Positions 1 through 11,039 of a DNA stretch of 64,000 nt are shown in pieces. The first letter of the stretch is position 1. Each line of letters opens with the position of its first letter. This DNA comes from Bacillota bacterium (GTDB lineage: Bacteria; Bacillota; Bacilli; Paenibacillales; NBRC-103111), in NCBI GenBank assembly GCA_023386955.1, contig JAEWIS010000018.1:1-64000 (forward strand), in the 5' to 3' direction. The translations under genes and the position numbers were made by a program. Under the pieces are notes generated by a model. That model saw only the letters and a list, made by a program, of their open reading frames with translations. It was not told the DNA's origin and ran no database searches.

Positions 1-110
1 ACTCACCCGTCCGCCGCTAGCTTGTCCCCGAAGGGACAAACCCGCTCGACTTGCATGTATTAGGCACGCCGCCAGCGTTCGTCCTGAGCCAGGATCAAAC
101 TCTCCATAAA
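1..110 (-). rRNA. rrs: 16S ribosomal RNA, 5' end (partial)
   Basis: Read on the minus strand, this stretch contains the universal 16S start (AGAGTTTGATCCTGGCTCAG) followed by the conserved GACGAACGCTGGCGGCGTGC segment. Only about the first 110 nt are present; the rest lies beyond the left edge. The 5' boundary is estimated by alignment to known Bacillus 16S and may be off by a few bases. It lies downstream of lysS in the same orientation, as does rrnW in B. subtilis. Confidence 0.97.
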
Positions 111-188
111 AGTGGTCCCGAAGGACCGTTATGTTAGAGCTGATTGCTCAATTGTTCAAACGTTTGGCTTCATTGTTTTGCTGCTCGT

Positions 189-207
189 TGTTCAGTTTTC
201 AAGGAGC
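189..207 (-). promoter_or_regulatory. boxA-like antitermination element of the rRNA leader
   Basis: On the minus strand the leader carries CTTGAAAACTGAACA, which resembles the boxA-type sequence found before 16S and 23S genes in Bacillus. It sits about 80 nt before the 16S 5' end, between the candidate promoter and the mature rRNA. The antitermination role is inferred from similarity. Confidence 0.5.
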
Positions 208-252
208 TCGTTTGTTTCTTCGTCGTTCTCTTCTTCAAGAGGCGACTTTTTT

Positions 253-282
253 AATATACCACATTGTCACCCATGAATGCAA
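253..282 (-). promoter_or_regulatory. candidate sigma-A promoter of the rRNA operon
   Basis: On the minus strand there is a -35 TTGCAT (277-282), an 18-nt spacer and a -10 TATATT (253-258). An A-rich tract lies just upstream of the -35, as expected for an UP element. The start would be about 135 nt before mature 16S, a normal leader length. No other convincing promoter was seen between here and lysS. Confidence 0.5.
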
Positions 283-520
283 GCTTTTTTTATTCTCACA
301 TTTTGTTGATTTTTGTGGCTTCCGCTCGTTCCGGTGATACCGTGGAAGCGAGCGAACATTAATGTAACATACTCCAGGCAGAAAAACAAGCCCTGCAATT
401 AAAAAACATTTTGCCGTTACCGGAAGGAGGCTTGTTATTGAATTGGATCTCTCTATATAAGAAAACCCTGTTCCAACGCCGTAGCTCGATAGGGTTAAAC
501 TGAGGGGCAGCTTCACCAAC
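283..520. other. gene-free stretch between the rRNA promoter and the lysS terminator
   Basis: About 240 nt with no credible coding frame: short frames here lack ribosome binding sites. Additional rRNA promoters could lie here, but I could not identify one with acceptable -35 and -10 spacing. Confidence 0.5.
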
Positions 521-543
521 AAAAAGGGCGCCCGAGGGCGCCC
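521..543 (-). terminator. terminator of lysS
   Basis: On the minus strand GGGCGCCC is repeated around a TC centre, giving a GC-rich hairpin followed by TTTTTG. It begins 14 nt after the lysS stop codon and separates lysS from the rRNA operon. Confidence 0.85.
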
Positions 544-557
544 ATTATCCTAACAGC

Positions 558-2066
<1,509 letters not shown>

Positions 2067-2140
2067 TCATTCACTCCCCTATGGATTCCAATCGTTCCCC
2101 AATTGCGCCAAAATGAGGGTTTCCCCTCTTTACGCTTCAT

Positions 2141-2170
2141 AAGGCCGGTCCCTGTGACGGAATCGGCCTT
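2141..2170 (-). other. hairpin between greA and lysS
   Basis: The inverted repeat AAGGCCG...CGGCCTT encloses a loop of about 16 nt. No T-run follows on either strand, so it is not a standard intrinsic terminator. It may attenuate or process the greA-lysS transcript; this is inference. Confidence 0.35.
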
Positions 2171-2188
2171 GAATGAGGTAAGCCATGT

Positions 2189-2665
2189 TTATTTTTTGAT
2201 ATCGATAATCTCGTATTGGATGGTGCCCGCGGGAACGCTCACTTCCACCAGTGATCCCTTCTGCTTGCCCAGGATCGCCTTGCCTACCGGGCTTTCGTTG
2301 GAGATCTTGTTCTGGAAGGGGTCGGATTCAGCGGTGCCCACGATGGTGTATTCTACGGTATCGCCGAACTCCATATCCTTCAGCGTGACGATAGAACCGA
2401 TGCTGACGGCATTCAAGTCCACATCATCGTTATTAATGATGCGGGCATTGCGGAGCATCTTCTCGAGAGTGATGATGCGTCCTTCCACAAAGGCTTGCTC
2501 GTTCTTGGCATCGTCATACTCGGAGTTCTCGCTGATGTCGCCGTAGCCAATGGCCACCTTGATCCGTTCCGCAACCTCGCGGCGCTTGACGGACTTCAGA
2601 TGCTCCAGCTCCTCCTCCAGTTTCTTCAGACCTTCCGGAGTAAGGATAATTTCTTTCTCGCTCAT
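2189..2665 (-). CDS. greA: transcription elongation factor GreA
   Basis: Rescues backtracked RNA polymerase by stimulating cleavage of the nascent RNA 3' end. The 158-residue length is typical. The N-terminal coiled-coil hairpin carries the family pattern [17 protein letters not shown], and the acidic tip follows ([13 protein letters not shown]). The C-terminal FKBP-like half includes [13 protein letters not shown] and ends in a beta strand. A GGGAG ribosome binding site precedes the ATG. A TATAAT-like hexamer (2775-2780, minus) about 110 nt upstream could be a -10, but the -35 is poor. greA lies between dusB and lysS, whereas B. subtilis has none there. Confidence 0.96.
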   Translation of the reverse strand: MSEKEIILTPEGLKKLEEELEHLKSVKRREVAERIKVAIGYGDISENSEYDDAKNEQAFVEGRIITLEKMLRNARIINNDDVDLNAVSIGSIVTLKDMEFGDTVEYTIVGTAESDPFQNKISNESPVGKAILGKQKGSLVEVSVPAGTIQYEIIDIKK

Positions 2666-2921
2666 TCCATCTGTTCTCCCGTCGTGTGAATATTATTCAT
2701 ACCTGCGGAACGTGTTCCCTGTACGTATGAACTCACTGGAGCCGCCTCGCCGTTTCGTAGCCAAACGGTTCAATATTATAACTATATTGTAAAGTCGCAT
2801 GAAAATGACAAGGGGACAAGGATGTCCAACCACGAAGAAAAGCGGCTTGATGCGCCTTGATTATTGAATGATTATATTGCAACGCTTTCCAAATGTCAAT
2901 GACAGGAAAAGAACGGTAATC

Positions 2922-3938
2922 CTAGTGGACGGCGACGTCTTCCCCGTCCTCCGCAGCCACCGGATGTTCACCCAGCCTGGACACAAAATCTTCCAATATG
3001 GTTACCATCGGATCCCGCTCCGTCAATTCCATAATGACATCCTTCACCCGCGCCGCACCGGGAAGGCCCTTCAGATACCAGGCCAAATGCTTGCGCATCT
3101 CCTTCACGGCCACATGCTCGCCCTTCAGCGCCACAAGCCGGTCCATATGCAGGATGGCAATGCGGATTTTCTCCTCGGGCAGCGGCTCCGGAGGAAGCAC
3201 ACCCTCCGTCAGATACGCCACCGTACGGTAAAGCATCCACGGATTGCCCAAGGCGCCTCTGCCGATCATTACACCATCCGCACCGGTATGTTCCAAGAGC
3301 CGCTTGGCATCCTCAGGTGTGAAGACATCCCCGTTGCCGATAACAGGAATAGATACGGCTTTCTTCACCTCGCGGATGATATCCCAATCCGCCTGCCCCG
3401 TGTACATCTGCACCCGGGTCCGGCCGTGCACGGACACTGCTTGCCCTCCAGCATTTTGCACCGCTTGGGCATTACGAACCGCATAGATATGATCCTCATC
3501 CCAGCCGCTGCGCATCTTGACCGTAACGGGCTTGTCCACAACCTCCACCACAGCCGATACCATCTCTTCAATCTTGGACGGGTCCAAGAGCCATCTGGCG
3601 CCGGCGTCGCACTTGGTTACCTTGGGAACCGGACAACCCATATTGATATCGATGATATCCGCATCGGTATTCTGGTCCACAAACCGCGCCGCTTCCACCA
3701 GCGTCTCCTTGTCGCCGCCAAAAATCTGCAGGCTGAGAGGCTTCTCCCGCTCATCCACATACAGCATCTCCATGGTACGTTTATTGCCGTGGAGAATCGC
3801 CTTGTCGCTGACCATCTCGGCGCAGATCAGACCGCAGCCGAATTCCTTGGCAATCAGCCGGAAAGCCGGATTGCATACACCGGCCATGGGAGCCAGCACT
3901 ACATTATTCTTTGCCGCCACATTGCCGATTTTGAGCAT
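2922..3938 (-). CDS. dusB: tRNA-dihydrouridine synthase (DusB type)
   Basis: FMN-dependent enzyme reducing uridines in the tRNA D-loop. A TIM barrel spans about residues 10-240. It shows [11 protein letters not shown] at the N terminus, the catalytic-cysteine region [17 protein letters not shown] (about 103-119), and GNGDV and GRGALGNPW near the phosphate-binding end. The 338-residue length is usual. Its ATG overlaps the stop of the upstream HTH gene by one base (TAATG), implying translational coupling. It is the last gene of the folate operon, as yacF is in B. subtilis. Confidence 0.93.
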   Translation of the reverse strand: MLKIGNVAAKNNVVLAPMAGVCNPAFRLIAKEFGCGLICAEMVSDKAILHGNKRTMEMLYVDEREKPLSLQIFGGDKETLVEAARFVDQNTDADIIDINMGCPVPKVTKCDAGARWLLDPSKIEEMVSAVVEVVDKPVTVKMRSGWDEDHIYAVRNAQAVQNAGGQAVSVHGRTRVQMYTGQADWDIIREVKKAVSIPVIGNGDVFTPEDAKRLLEHTGADGVMIGRGALGNPWMLYRTVAYLTEGVLPPEPLPEEKIRIAILHMDRLVALKGEHVAVKEMRKHLAWYLKGLPGAARVKDVIMELTERDPMVTILEDFVSRLGEHPVAAEDGEDVAVH

Positions 3939-4165
3939 TATGCGTCTCCTTTCATCGCGGAACCGGGAGGGAGCAGCTCGTCGATATCCACCTGCAGAGC
4001 TTCCGATATCCGGGCGAGCATACGCTCGTCCACCCGTCGGGTTCCCCGTTCGATGGTGCCTACGATGGCCAACGACACTCCCAGCCGATCCGCCAGATCC
4101 GATTGGGTTAACCCTTTTAATTTGCGAAATGCGCGTATCCGGTATGCTAAAGCTTGTCTTTCCAT
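3938..4165 (-). CDS. yazB: small XRE-family HTH protein (YazB-like)
   Basis: A 75-residue protein that is almost entirely one Cro/C1-type helix-turn-helix (about 7-62): [16 protein letters not shown], then DLADRLGVS and IERGTRR. There is no sensing domain. It lies between folK, which it overlaps by 19 nt, and dusB, which it overlaps by 1 nt, the place of yazB in B. subtilis. It probably binds DNA, but its target and any link to folate synthesis are unknown. Confidence 0.85.
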   Translation of the reverse strand: MERQALAYRIRAFRKLKGLTQSDLADRLGVSLAIVGTIERGTRRVDERMLARISEALQVDIDELLPPGSAMKGDA

Positions 4166-4659
4166 CGTTTGACGCCCTCCTTTCCTTCCAGCGTGTCCAG
4201 TGTTTCGCGAATCAGCTCCGCCTGGAGGCGTGGTTCGGGCAACAGCACATCCTGCAGCGGGACCAGGACAAAAGCCCGTTCCAGCATCCGGGGATGAGGC
4301 AAGGTTAATGCAGGGGAGTCCATTCGGCAGTCCCCATACAAGAGCATATCCAGATCAATCGTCCGGGGGCCCCAGCGGATTTCGCGCTTGCGCTCCAGTT
4401 GCTGCTCCACCTCCATCATGAAGGCCAGCAGCTGCTCCGGCGGAAGCCGCGTCTCTATACGCAGCGCCATATTCAAAAAAACCGGCTGGTCCACATAGCC
4501 AACCGGTTCGGTTTCGTATATGGCGGAGCTTGCCGCAAGCCTGACCTCCGGATGTCTGTTCAACAAATCAACAGCCCCGGCCAGCCAGGCTTCCCGGTTC
4601 CCCAAATTGGAGCCCAGTCCAATGTATGCCGTTGTCCACTCTTGTTGCGCCTGATTCAT
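4147..4659 (-). CDS. folK: 2-amino-4-hydroxy-6-hydroxymethyldihydropteridine diphosphokinase
   Basis: Transfers pyrophosphate from ATP to hydroxymethyl-dihydropterin, the step before FolP. The family signature [14 protein letters not shown] is at the N terminus, and [15 protein letters not shown] carries the catalytic aspartates (about 90-105). I start at the ATG eight nt after the folB stop (MNQAQQ), giving 170 residues like known FolK. The frame stays open 20 codons further into folB, but that would be an unusual N-terminal extension. No strong ribosome binding site is visible, so coupling to folB is likely. Confidence 0.95.
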   Translation of the reverse strand: MNQAQQEWTTAYIGLGSNLGNREAWLAGAVDLLNRHPEVRLAASSAIYETEPVGYVDQPVFLNMALRIETRLPPEQLLAFMMEVEQQLERKREIRWGPRTIDLDMLLYGDCRMDSPALTLPHPRMLERAFVLVPLQDVLLPEPRLQAELIRETLDTLEGKEGVKRWKDKL

Positions 4660-4666
4660 GCAGCGT

Positions 4667-5029
4667 CTATGCCCGCTTTCTATGAATGTGTACCGTGACC
4701 CCGTCAAAATGGGTTTCAAACGGAGGATGGGGCTTGGTTACCCGCACGGCAATTTCATAAATACTAGTATAAGTTTGCAGGAGAACAGATGCAACTCGTT
4801 CGGCCAGAGCCTCAATCAGCTTGAAGGGGGGCCCTTCGGCAATCTCTTTCACCACACCGTAAACCTCCGCATAGTTCACCGTAAGCGAAAGGTCGTCCAG
4901 CCGGCCTGCCTCCTGCAGATCCAAGACCATTTCCACATCGATGTAGAACCGCTGCCCCAGCTTATTCTCCTCCGGAAATACACCGTGGTAGCCGAAAAAC
5001 TCCATGCCGTTCAACACCATCTTGTCCAA
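4667..5029 (-). CDS. folB: dihydroneopterin aldolase
   Basis: Converts dihydroneopterin to 6-hydroxymethyl-dihydropterin and glycolaldehyde. Key segments are GMEFFGYHGVFPEENKLGQ, TVNYAEVY and KLIEALAERVA. The start is inferred to be TTG at 5029: GGAGG lies 9 nt before it, and the product (MDKMVLNGMEFFGYHG) then matches the family start. An ATG three codons later (5020) is the alternative. The longer open frame upstream runs into folP. Part of the pab-fol operon, 31 nt after folP. Confidence 0.93.
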   Translation of the reverse strand: MDKMVLNGMEFFGYHGVFPEENKLGQRFYIDVEMVLDLQEAGRLDDLSLTVNYAEVYGVVKEIAEGPPFKLIEALAERVASVLLQTYTSIYEIAVRVTKPHPPFETHFDGVTVHIHRKRA

Positions 5030-5060
5030 ACCTTGCCGCCTCCCGACTAAAATATCAAGT

Positions 5061-5900
5061 TTAATCCGTATTCCGCAAGTCCGCATGGAGGATGGCATCG
5101 GTCATCCGGGCTACCCGGGACATGCCCAGCACATCATGGACTCTCATTATATTCATACCCTGTGCAATTCCCCATGCAACAGTCGCCGCCGTTCCCGAAT
5201 CCGCTTCATCGGTTCCCACATCCAGCACATTGCGGATCACCCGCTTGCGGGAGGTGCCCAGCAGCACCGGATACCCCAGTGCGGCAATTTCCCCAAGATG
5301 GCGGAGCATATATAGGTTTTCAGCCTGGTTTTTAGCGAAGCCGATACCCGGATCGAGAATGATCCGGGCAGGGTCTACTCCTGCCTCCCGGGCAATGGCC
5401 ACGGACTCCAGCAGATCATGCTTCACATCCGCCTGAAAATCCGCATAAACCGGCTCCTCCCGGTTGTGCATCAGCACCACCGGGCAACCGTAAGCCGCGG
5501 CCACTTCAGCCATCCTCCGGTCGCGGCGGAAGCCCCAGATATCATTGATGATAGACGCCCCTGCCTCCAGAGCAAGCTTAGCCGCCTCCGGCTTGTAGGT
5601 GTCCACGGAGATAGGGGTGTCCAGCTCCCGGGAGACCGCCTCAATAACCGGAATAATCCGCTCAAGCTCCTCCTCCAAGGAAACCGCCGCCGACCCGGGA
5701 CGGGTGGATTCCCCGCCGATATCCAGAATATCCGCCCCGTCCTCCACCAGCCTGCGGGCCTGGGCCACCGCTCTCTCCACCGTATTATACCGGCCCCCGT
5801 CCGAGAAGGAATCCGGCGTCACATTCAATATGCCCATAATAAGGGTCCGCTCCCCCAAAGGGAGCATTCTGCCGCGGCAGTCCAGGAAACGCGCGCTCAT
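5061..5900 (-). CDS. folP: dihydropteroate synthase
   Basis: Condenses p-aminobenzoate with hydroxymethyl-dihydropterin diphosphate and is the sulfonamide target. The TIM barrel carries MGILNVTPDSFSDGG (about 22-36), the flexible loop DIGGESTRPG (about 60-70), NDIWGF and GTSRKRVIRNVL. The 279-residue length fits. The start overlaps the pabC stop by four bases (ATGA), indicating coupling. The supplier of one substrate (pabABC) and the pterin branch (folB, folK) flank it. Confidence 0.96.
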   Translation of the reverse strand: MSARFLDCRGRMLPLGERTLIMGILNVTPDSFSDGGRYNTVERAVAQARRLVEDGADILDIGGESTRPGSAAVSLEEELERIIPVIEAVSRELDTPISVDTYKPEAAKLALEAGASIINDIWGFRRDRRMAEVAAAYGCPVVLMHNREEPVYADFQADVKHDLLESVAIAREAGVDPARIILDPGIGFAKNQAENLYMLRHLGEIAALGYPVLLGTSRKRVIRNVLDVGTDEADSGTAATVAWGIAQGMNIMRVHDVLGMSRVARMTDAILHADLRNTD

Positions 5901-6787
5901 TGCCCGCTCCCTCCCGCTTCCGCTGCACGGTGGTACCGGGCTGCCAACTCGAGAGTCCGCTCACCTGCTGTACCTCCGCTAATGATCAGTCCGTTGCCCT
6001 CTGGATCATAGAGGCTGGTAACCGGCATCAATTCCTGAATGGAGTTGGTCAAAAAGATTTCATCCGCCTCCAGCAGCATTTCCCAGGTATAAAAACCCTC
6101 CTCCACTTCCAGCCCGGCCTCTGCTGCATGACGGAGCACCCAATCCCGGGTGATGCCCTCCAGAATGCAGGTTTCGGCGGCGGGAGTATAGAGCGTATCC
6201 CCCTGAATGAAGAACAGGTTGCTGACGGTGCCTTCGGAGATAAAGCCGCAGTCATCCAGGAACACCCCTTCCGCCCCTTGGGCCCAAGGATAACGGGCAA
6301 GCTCTCTTTTGCCAAAAATGGAGTTCATATAATGAAAGGACTTCAGCCTGCGCTCGCCCTCCGGCGTATTCCTGCGGGTTTCCAGCAGCTGAAGCGGCCG
6401 TCCGGCTGCCCATAGAGCAGCATCCTTTTCGAGCGGCAGCGGCTTCACATACAGGATCTCGGCGGGGCGGCTATAGGTGTCCCCGGGCAGGCCCAAGGGC
6501 TCCTCTCCCGCCGACACACTCAAGCGGAAGTAAGCATCCGCCAGATTGTTGGCTTGAAGCAGCTCCGTCACCAGCTCGGCAAGCCGGACCGGGTCTGGCT
6601 CATACGGAATGCCCAGCTCCAGGGCTCCAGCGGTAAGCCGCTCCAGATGCTCCGGCAGCAGAAAGGGGCGCCCCCCGTAGGTGCGGAAGGTTTCGAACAG
6701 ACCCATTCCATACAGAAAACCGTGATCGTATACGGAGATCACGGCCTTATCCGAGGCGCACAAGGCGCCGTTCATAGCGATTATCAT
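5897..6787 (-). CDS. pabC: aminodeoxychorismate lyase
   Basis: PLP-dependent fold-type IV enzyme releasing pyruvate from 4-amino-4-deoxychorismate to give p-aminobenzoate. Seen: the N-terminal strand with SVYDHGFLYGMGLFETFR, the putative Schiff-base lysine in LKSFHYMNSI (about 145), and the C-terminal FLTNSIQELMPV segment. The 296-residue length is typical. Branched-chain aminotransferases share this fold, but the operon context between pabA and folP decides. The ATG directly abuts the pabA stop (TAA|ATG). Confidence 0.93.
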   Translation of the reverse strand: MIIAMNGALCASDKAVISVYDHGFLYGMGLFETFRTYGGRPFLLPEHLERLTAGALELGIPYEPDPVRLAELVTELLQANNLADAYFRLSVSAGEEPLGLPGDTYSRPAEILYVKPLPLEKDAALWAAGRPLQLLETRRNTPEGERRLKSFHYMNSIFGKRELARYPWAQGAEGVFLDDCGFISEGTVSNLFFIQGDTLYTPAAETCILEGITRDWVLRHAAEAGLEVEEGFYTWEMLLEADEIFLTNSIQELMPVTSLYDPEGNGLIISGGTAGERTLELAARYHRAAEAGGSGQ

Positions 6788-7372
6788 TTACTTGGCTCCT
6801 TGCGATGCGGGATGTCCCAGGAAGTTGGCCAGCATCTTATGTCCATTCTGGGTGATGATGGATTCGGGATGGAACTGTACGCCTTCAATGGCATATTCCT
6901 TATGCCGCAGGCCCATAATCTCCCCTTCGTCCGTCCATGCGGTAATCTCCAGGCAATCCGGCAGGGTTTCCCGTTTCACGATGAGCGAATGATAGCGGGT
7001 AGCCGTAAACGGATTGGGCAAATCCCGGAACAGTCCCTTGCCGTCGTGGTGGATTTGGGAGGTTTTTCCGTGCATCAGCCGTTCCGCACGGATTACATCT
7101 CCGCCAAAGGCCTGGCCGATGGATTGATGCCCCAGACAAACGCCAAGAATGGGAAGCTCTCCTTTGAAACGTTCGATCAGAGCCAGACTGACTCCCGCTT
7201 CATTGGGGGTGCACGGTCCCGGCGAAATCAGAATATGGTCCGGGTTCAAAGCGGCAATACCCTCCAGATCAATTTCATCATTGCGGCGCACCTCGACCTT
7301 TTCACCCAGTTCCCCCAGGTATTGCACCAAGTTGTAGGTAAAGGAATCGTAATTATCAATCACCAGAATCAT
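6788..7372 (-). CDS. pabA: aminodeoxychorismate synthase, glutamine amidotransferase subunit
   Basis: Provides ammonia from glutamine to PabB; in B. subtilis the same protein also serves anthranilate synthase. Class I amidotransferase: N terminus [15 protein letters not shown], oxyanion segment [12 protein letters not shown], nucleophile in [15 protein letters not shown] (Cys about 79), and catalytic His/Glu in [10 protein letters not shown] start at the ATG overlapping the pabB stop (ATGA), preceded by AAGGGGG; the longer open frame into pabB lacks family similarity. I saw no (G/U)AG repeat series, so TRAP control as in B. subtilis is not evident. Confidence 0.95.
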   Translation of the reverse strand: MILVIDNYDSFTYNLVQYLGELGEKVEVRRNDEIDLEGIAALNPDHILISPGPCTPNEAGVSLALIERFKGELPILGVCLGHQSIGQAFGGDVIRAERLMHGKTSQIHHDGKGLFRDLPNPFTATRYHSLIVKRETLPDCLEITAWTDEGEIMGLRHKEYAIEGVQFHPESIITQNGHKMLANFLGHPASQGAK

Positions 7373-8949
7373 TCTATATCCGCCCCCTTCTTCGTATGGT
7401 CTTCCTCCCACAAGCGGTGCCGCTCGCTGTACTCCACTGCCTTCCACAAGGCCTTGGCCTTGGAGAGGGATTCCTTGTACTCCCGCTCCGGCACCGAGTC
7501 GATCACTATTCCTGCTCCGGCCTGCACATATGCCTGACCCTTCAGAGCCAGCAGCGTGCGGATAACTATATTAAATTCCATGTTGCCGTTGTAGTCAATC
7601 CACCCGATGGACCCGGTATAGGGGCCCCGCCGCACCGGCTCCAGCTCCTCGATGATCTCCATGGTCCGTACCTTGGGCGCTCCCGTGATGGTACCGCCCG
7701 GGAAGGCTGCGGCGATGACGTCGTAGGCATCCTTGCCCTCCGCCAGCTCCCCTGTCACCTCGGAGACGATGTGCATGACGTGGGAATAATACTCGATCCC
7801 CATCAGCTCCGTCACCTTCACTGTGCCATACCGGGAAATCCGCCCCAGATCATTGCGCTCCAGGTCCACCAGCATAATATGCTCCGCCCGCTCCTTTTCA
7901 TTGGCCAGGAGCTCATCCCGCATCCGCCGGTCCTCTTCGTCGGAGGCACCCCGGCGGCGGGTGCCGGCGATGGGCCGGGTGCGGACGGTGTTTCCCTCCA
8001 GCTGCACCAGAAGCTCGGGAGAGGCGGATACCAGCTCGAAGCCGGGCAGGCGCAGATAGCCCATATACGGCGAGGGGTTGAAAACCCGCAGCCATTCGTA
8101 GATATGGGCGGGATGAGAGGATAGCGGACGGCTCTGTCGGACAGCCAGATTCACCTGGAACACATCACCTGCAGCAATGTAGTCCCTGATTTTCTCCACC
8201 GCCTCCATGAAGGCATCCTTGCTGAAATCGCGCCGGAGCCCTTCCATCCTGTCCAGATCAATGGACAGATCCTGTCCGCCCACAATATCCCTCATTTGTG
8301 TAGCCCGTTGGCGGGACTGCTCTTCTTCCGGGGAACGCAGCAGCCGGTCCCACTCCGCCTTCAGAGCAGCCGCCCGCTCTGCAGCAGCCCGGTAAAGACG
8401 CTCCGTTTCCGCTTCATCTGACGTCTGCAGAAGGGGAACATGAACGCAGCAATAGAGCTTCTGCTCCTGCAAATCCGCCACCCACAGCTCCTCGAAACGG
8501 AGCATGACATAATCGGGTATACCCAGATCATCCCGGGCCAGCTCCGGCAGCTTCTCCAGATGGCGAACCACATCATAGCTCAGGTAGCCTACGGCTCCAC
8601 CGCATATTTTGGGCATGTCCGGTACGGTTGGGGCCTTATACGGGCTCATCCATTCCCGGATCAGCGGGAGCGGGCTGCCCGTCCGCTGCTCTTGGTTCCT
8701 TCCGGTGCCCGACCAGTCCGTCACCACGGCGGCTGTTCCTTTGCCCTCGATCATGGATACGGGGGAGAAGCCGGCAATGGTGTAGCGCCCTCCCTTGCCA
8801 CTCTCCAGCACAAAGGCGGGTTTGGCGGAGCTTCCCCATAGCCCGTCCCATTGGGCAGGGAGCCCGTCCAAGGGGTGGGTCTCTATATACGGCAGCATGG
8901 TATACGCCGGTGCCCAGCGTTGCCAATCCTGCAGCGCAGTTGCAGTCAA
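7369..8949 (-). CDS. pabB: aminodeoxychorismate synthase, chorismate-binding subunit
   Basis: Aminates chorismate to aminodeoxychorismate with PabA. The C-terminal chorismate-binding domain (about 240-510) contains [59 protein letters not shown] and [14 protein letters not shown]. The N-terminal half is the divergent anthranilate-synthase-like domain. I start at TTG 8949 because AAGGAGG (8958-8964) lies exactly 8 nt upstream; the longer frame from 9015 would place that Shine-Dalgarno inside the coding region. First gene of the folate operon. anthranilate synthase (TrpE) is the alternative, but the neighbours argue for PabB. Confidence 0.94.
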   Translation of the reverse strand: MTATALQDWQRWAPAYTMLPYIETHPLDGLPAQWDGLWGSSAKPAFVLESGKGGRYTIAGFSPVSMIEGKGTAAVVTDWSGTGRNQEQRTGSPLPLIREWMSPYKAPTVPDMPKICGGAVGYLSYDVVRHLEKLPELARDDLGIPDYVMLRFEELWVADLQEQKLYCCVHVPLLQTSDEAETERLYRAAAERAAALKAEWDRLLRSPEEEQSRQRATQMRDIVGGQDLSIDLDRMEGLRRDFSKDAFMEAVEKIRDYIAAGDVFQVNLAVRQSRPLSSHPAHIYEWLRVFNPSPYMGYLRLPGFELVSASPELLVQLEGNTVRTRPIAGTRRRGASDEEDRRMRDELLANEKERAEHIMLVDLERNDLGRISRYGTVKVTELMGIEYYSHVMHIVSEVTGELAEGKDAYDVIAAAFPGGTITGAPKVRTMEIIEELEPVRRGPYTGSIGWIDYNGNMEFNIVIRTLLALKGQAYVQAGAGIVIDSVPEREYKESLSKAKALWKAVEYSERHRLWEEDHTKKGADIE

Positions 8950-8986
8950 CAGGTTGTCCTCCTTCACGTGTCGCAAGCTTTCTCCC

Positions 8987-9015
8987 ATTTTAACAAATGG
9001 CCATTGGTCACACAA
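8987..9015 (-). promoter_or_regulatory. candidate promoter of the pab-fol operon
   Basis: On the minus strand: -35 TTGTGT (9010-9015), 17-nt spacer, -10 TAAAAT (8987-8992), about 40 nt before the pabB TTG start. The -35 is a weak match. It diverges from the chemoreceptor promoter. Confidence 0.4.
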
Positions 9016-9042
9016 TTCTTAAAGTCTGGTTCCCCCATCCGA

Positions 9043-9071
9043 TTTCAATACGGGATGGTTTATTCTATAAT
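9043..9071 (+). promoter_or_regulatory. candidate promoter of the chemoreceptor gene
   Basis: Plus-strand -10 TATAAT (9066-9071) with 17 nt to a weak -35 TTTCAA (9043-9048). I looked for a sigma-D (motility) type promoter and did not find one. Confidence 0.4.
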
Positions 9072-9125
9072 GAAGTTTAAATTCGTTTTATGAAAGTCAA
9101 TACATAGAAGCAGGGAGTGTTACAA

Positions 9126-10910
9126 GTGAGACGGATTCGGTTTAAAATTCTTTTACCGTTTGTCTTAAGCAGCGTGATTCTCACCGGATTGTTCGGTTGG
9201 TACAATATCGCCATGCTGCAGAAAAACACCGAACGGGAGCTGACGCGGTATGAGGCTGACCTGTTCCAGCAGTACGATGTTATGATCAAAAACCAGGTGG
9301 ACACCGCTTATTATCTGCTGGAGTCCTACCACCGCCAGGCCGCCAACAACATCATTACCCAGGACGATGCCCAAAATTCAGCCCGCAAGGCCGTCAAAAG
9401 CCTGCGGTACGGGGATAGCGGCTACTTCTGGATCGACAACACTGACGGCACGCTTATCGCCCACCCCATGTCGCCGGACCAGGAGGGCACCAACCGGCTG
9501 GAGCTGAAGGATGCGGAGGGCACAACCCTGATTCAGGGCATCATCAGCGCTGCTACCACCGGCAAGGATCAAGGCTACACCCAATATTTGTGGGAGAAGC
9601 CGTTGACCGAAGGAGGCACCAAGGTTACCTTGAAGCGGGCATATTCCCGTTATTTTGAACCATACAAGTGGGTCATCAGCACAGGCAACTATGTGGATGA
9701 CCTGCAGGGTATGGTGGAGACGAAACGGGTTCAGTTGAACCACGATCTGAAATCCAGCATAATGGCGACGGTTCTCTTCATTGCCGGCATCTGTGCCATC
9801 ATGGCCGTGATCGGGTACTGGATCAGCTCGCGCATCGCCAAGCCGCTGCTGGAAATTGCCCGTGCTTTCCGTAAGGATGAGCAAGACCGATACACTATCC
9901 GGGAAATTCCGGTGACCACCCGAGACGAAACCGGGCAGGTGGCCGGCGCCTTGAATGAATGGACCGGACAGGTGCGCAGCTTCGTGCAGGAGGCCAGCAC
10001 GGCCACAGACCGGATTGCCGTCCATATCGGCGAGATGGATGCACTCACGGACGAGGTGAAGGACATCGCCCAGGATACCGACGCCCAAACCCGGGAAATG
10101 ACCGCAGCCATGGAATTCGTCGCCCAGGCTGCTGACCAGATCGCTGTAGCGATGACGCAGGTGGAGCAAGCCATCGGCTCCATTGCCTCGCGGACGGAGG
10201 ATGCGGCATCGTTGACCAACGAAGTCAGTGACCGGGCGCGGATGCTGCAGGAGCATTCCGCCACCTCCATAGAACGGACCAGGGAAATGTATGAAGCCAC
10301 CCAGAACGATATGGACAAGGCCATCCTCCATTTGGAGAATGTGAAGGAAATCGGCTCCTTGTCCCAAGAAATCTCCGGCATTGCCAGCCAGATTAACCTG
10401 CTGTCTCTGAATGCGGCTATCGAGAGTGCACGGGCCGGTGAGGCAGGCCGCGGCTTTGCAGTAGTGGCTTCGGAAATCCGCAAGCTTGCAGAGCATACGG
10501 AATCCACCGTCAAGCGGATTGAGGGGCTGGCCGGAACCATCACCAACTCTGTGGAAACCCTGGTGCAGTCCTCTCTGGGGATCACCTTCTTTATTGAGCG
10601 GGATGTTCTGGAGAGCTATGAATCGCTTATGGAGCACAGCGGCAAGTATCTGGAGGATGCCGGCCATATCCAGAATGTGATGATGGAGCTTTCGGCCACC
10701 TCCCAGGAAATCAGCGCCTCCTCCGTGGAAGTCACCCGGCAGACCACTGATGTGGCTGAGCGAATTGCCGAAAGTGCCCATTCTCTGGAGGGCATCAGCA
10801 CCCAATCCGGCGTCATTCTGCAGGACCTCAGCCGGATGAAGGAAAGCTCCCAGGCTAATTTGGACAATATGCTGCGGCTGAAGACATTTGTAGATACCTT
10901 CAAGGCATAA
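9126..10910 (+). CDS. methyl-accepting chemotaxis protein with extracellular Cache domain
   Basis: Transmembrane chemoreceptor signalling to the CheA-CheW complex. Order: TM1 (about 5-27), an extracytoplasmic single-Cache domain (about 30-190; [20 protein letters not shown] and YVDDLQ are typical), TM2 (about 214-234), HAMP (about 235-290), and a signalling domain ending near 590 with the tip-proximal [37 protein letters not shown] segment. I start at the second GTG (9126) because GGGAG lies 8 nt before it; the GTG at 9117 overlaps that site. It stands alone on the plus strand between cysK and pabB, where B. subtilis has no such gene. The ligand cannot be told; Cache receptors often bind small acids or amino acids. 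Confidence 0.93.
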   Translation: MRRIRFKILLPFVLSSVILTGLFGWYNIAMLQKNTERELTRYEADLFQQYDVMIKNQVDTAYYLLESYHRQAANNIITQDDAQNSARKAVKSLRYGDSGYFWIDNTDGTLIAHPMSPDQEGTNRLELKDAEGTTLIQGIISAATTGKDQGYTQYLWEKPLTEGGTKVTLKRAYSRYFEPYKWVISTGNYVDDLQGMVETKRVQLNHDLKSSIMATVLFIAGICAIMAVIGYWISSRIAKPLLEIARAFRKDEQDRYTIREIPVTTRDETGQVAGALNEWTGQVRSFVQEASTATDRIAVHIGEMDALTDEVKDIAQDTDAQTREMTAAMEFVAQAADQIAVAMTQVEQAIGSIASRTEDAASLTNEVSDRARMLQEHSATSIERTREMYEATQNDMDKAILHLENVKEIGSLSQEISGIASQINLLSLNAAIESARAGEAGRGFAVVASEIRKLAEHTESTVKRIEGLAGTITNSVETLVQSSLGITFFIERDVLESYESLMEHSGKYLEDAGHIQNVMMELSATSQEISASSVEVTRQTTDVAERIAESAHSLEGISTQSGVILQDLSRMKESSQANLDNMLRLKTFVDTFKA

Positions 10911-10950
10911 AGAATGGGGTTCCGTCCGCGGACGTCCCTTCCTATAGCAG

Positions 10951-10995
10951 AAAAAAGCTTGCCTGGGCAGATCTTGCCCGGACAAGCTTTTTTTG
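10951..10995. terminator. bidirectional terminator between the chemoreceptor gene and cysK
   Basis: The arms AAAAGCTTG and CAAGCTTTT enclose a second paired segment (TGGGCA/TGCCC). T-runs follow on both strands, so it can end both the plus-strand receptor transcript and the minus-strand cysK transcript. Confidence 0.9.
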
Positions 10996-11039
10996 AATCC
11001 TTTTCACTGCATCTCGTCACTCCTGAGGGGAGTGTTCAA

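Noticed and set aside
7370..7400. TRAP (tryptophan-responsive) binding site at the pabA start
   Set aside because: No series of GAG/TAG triplets with short spacers, unlike the B. subtilis site.
9378..10985. 535-codon minus-strand frame opposite the chemoreceptor
   Set aside because: Shadow frame: the chemoreceptor has clear domains in the other strand.
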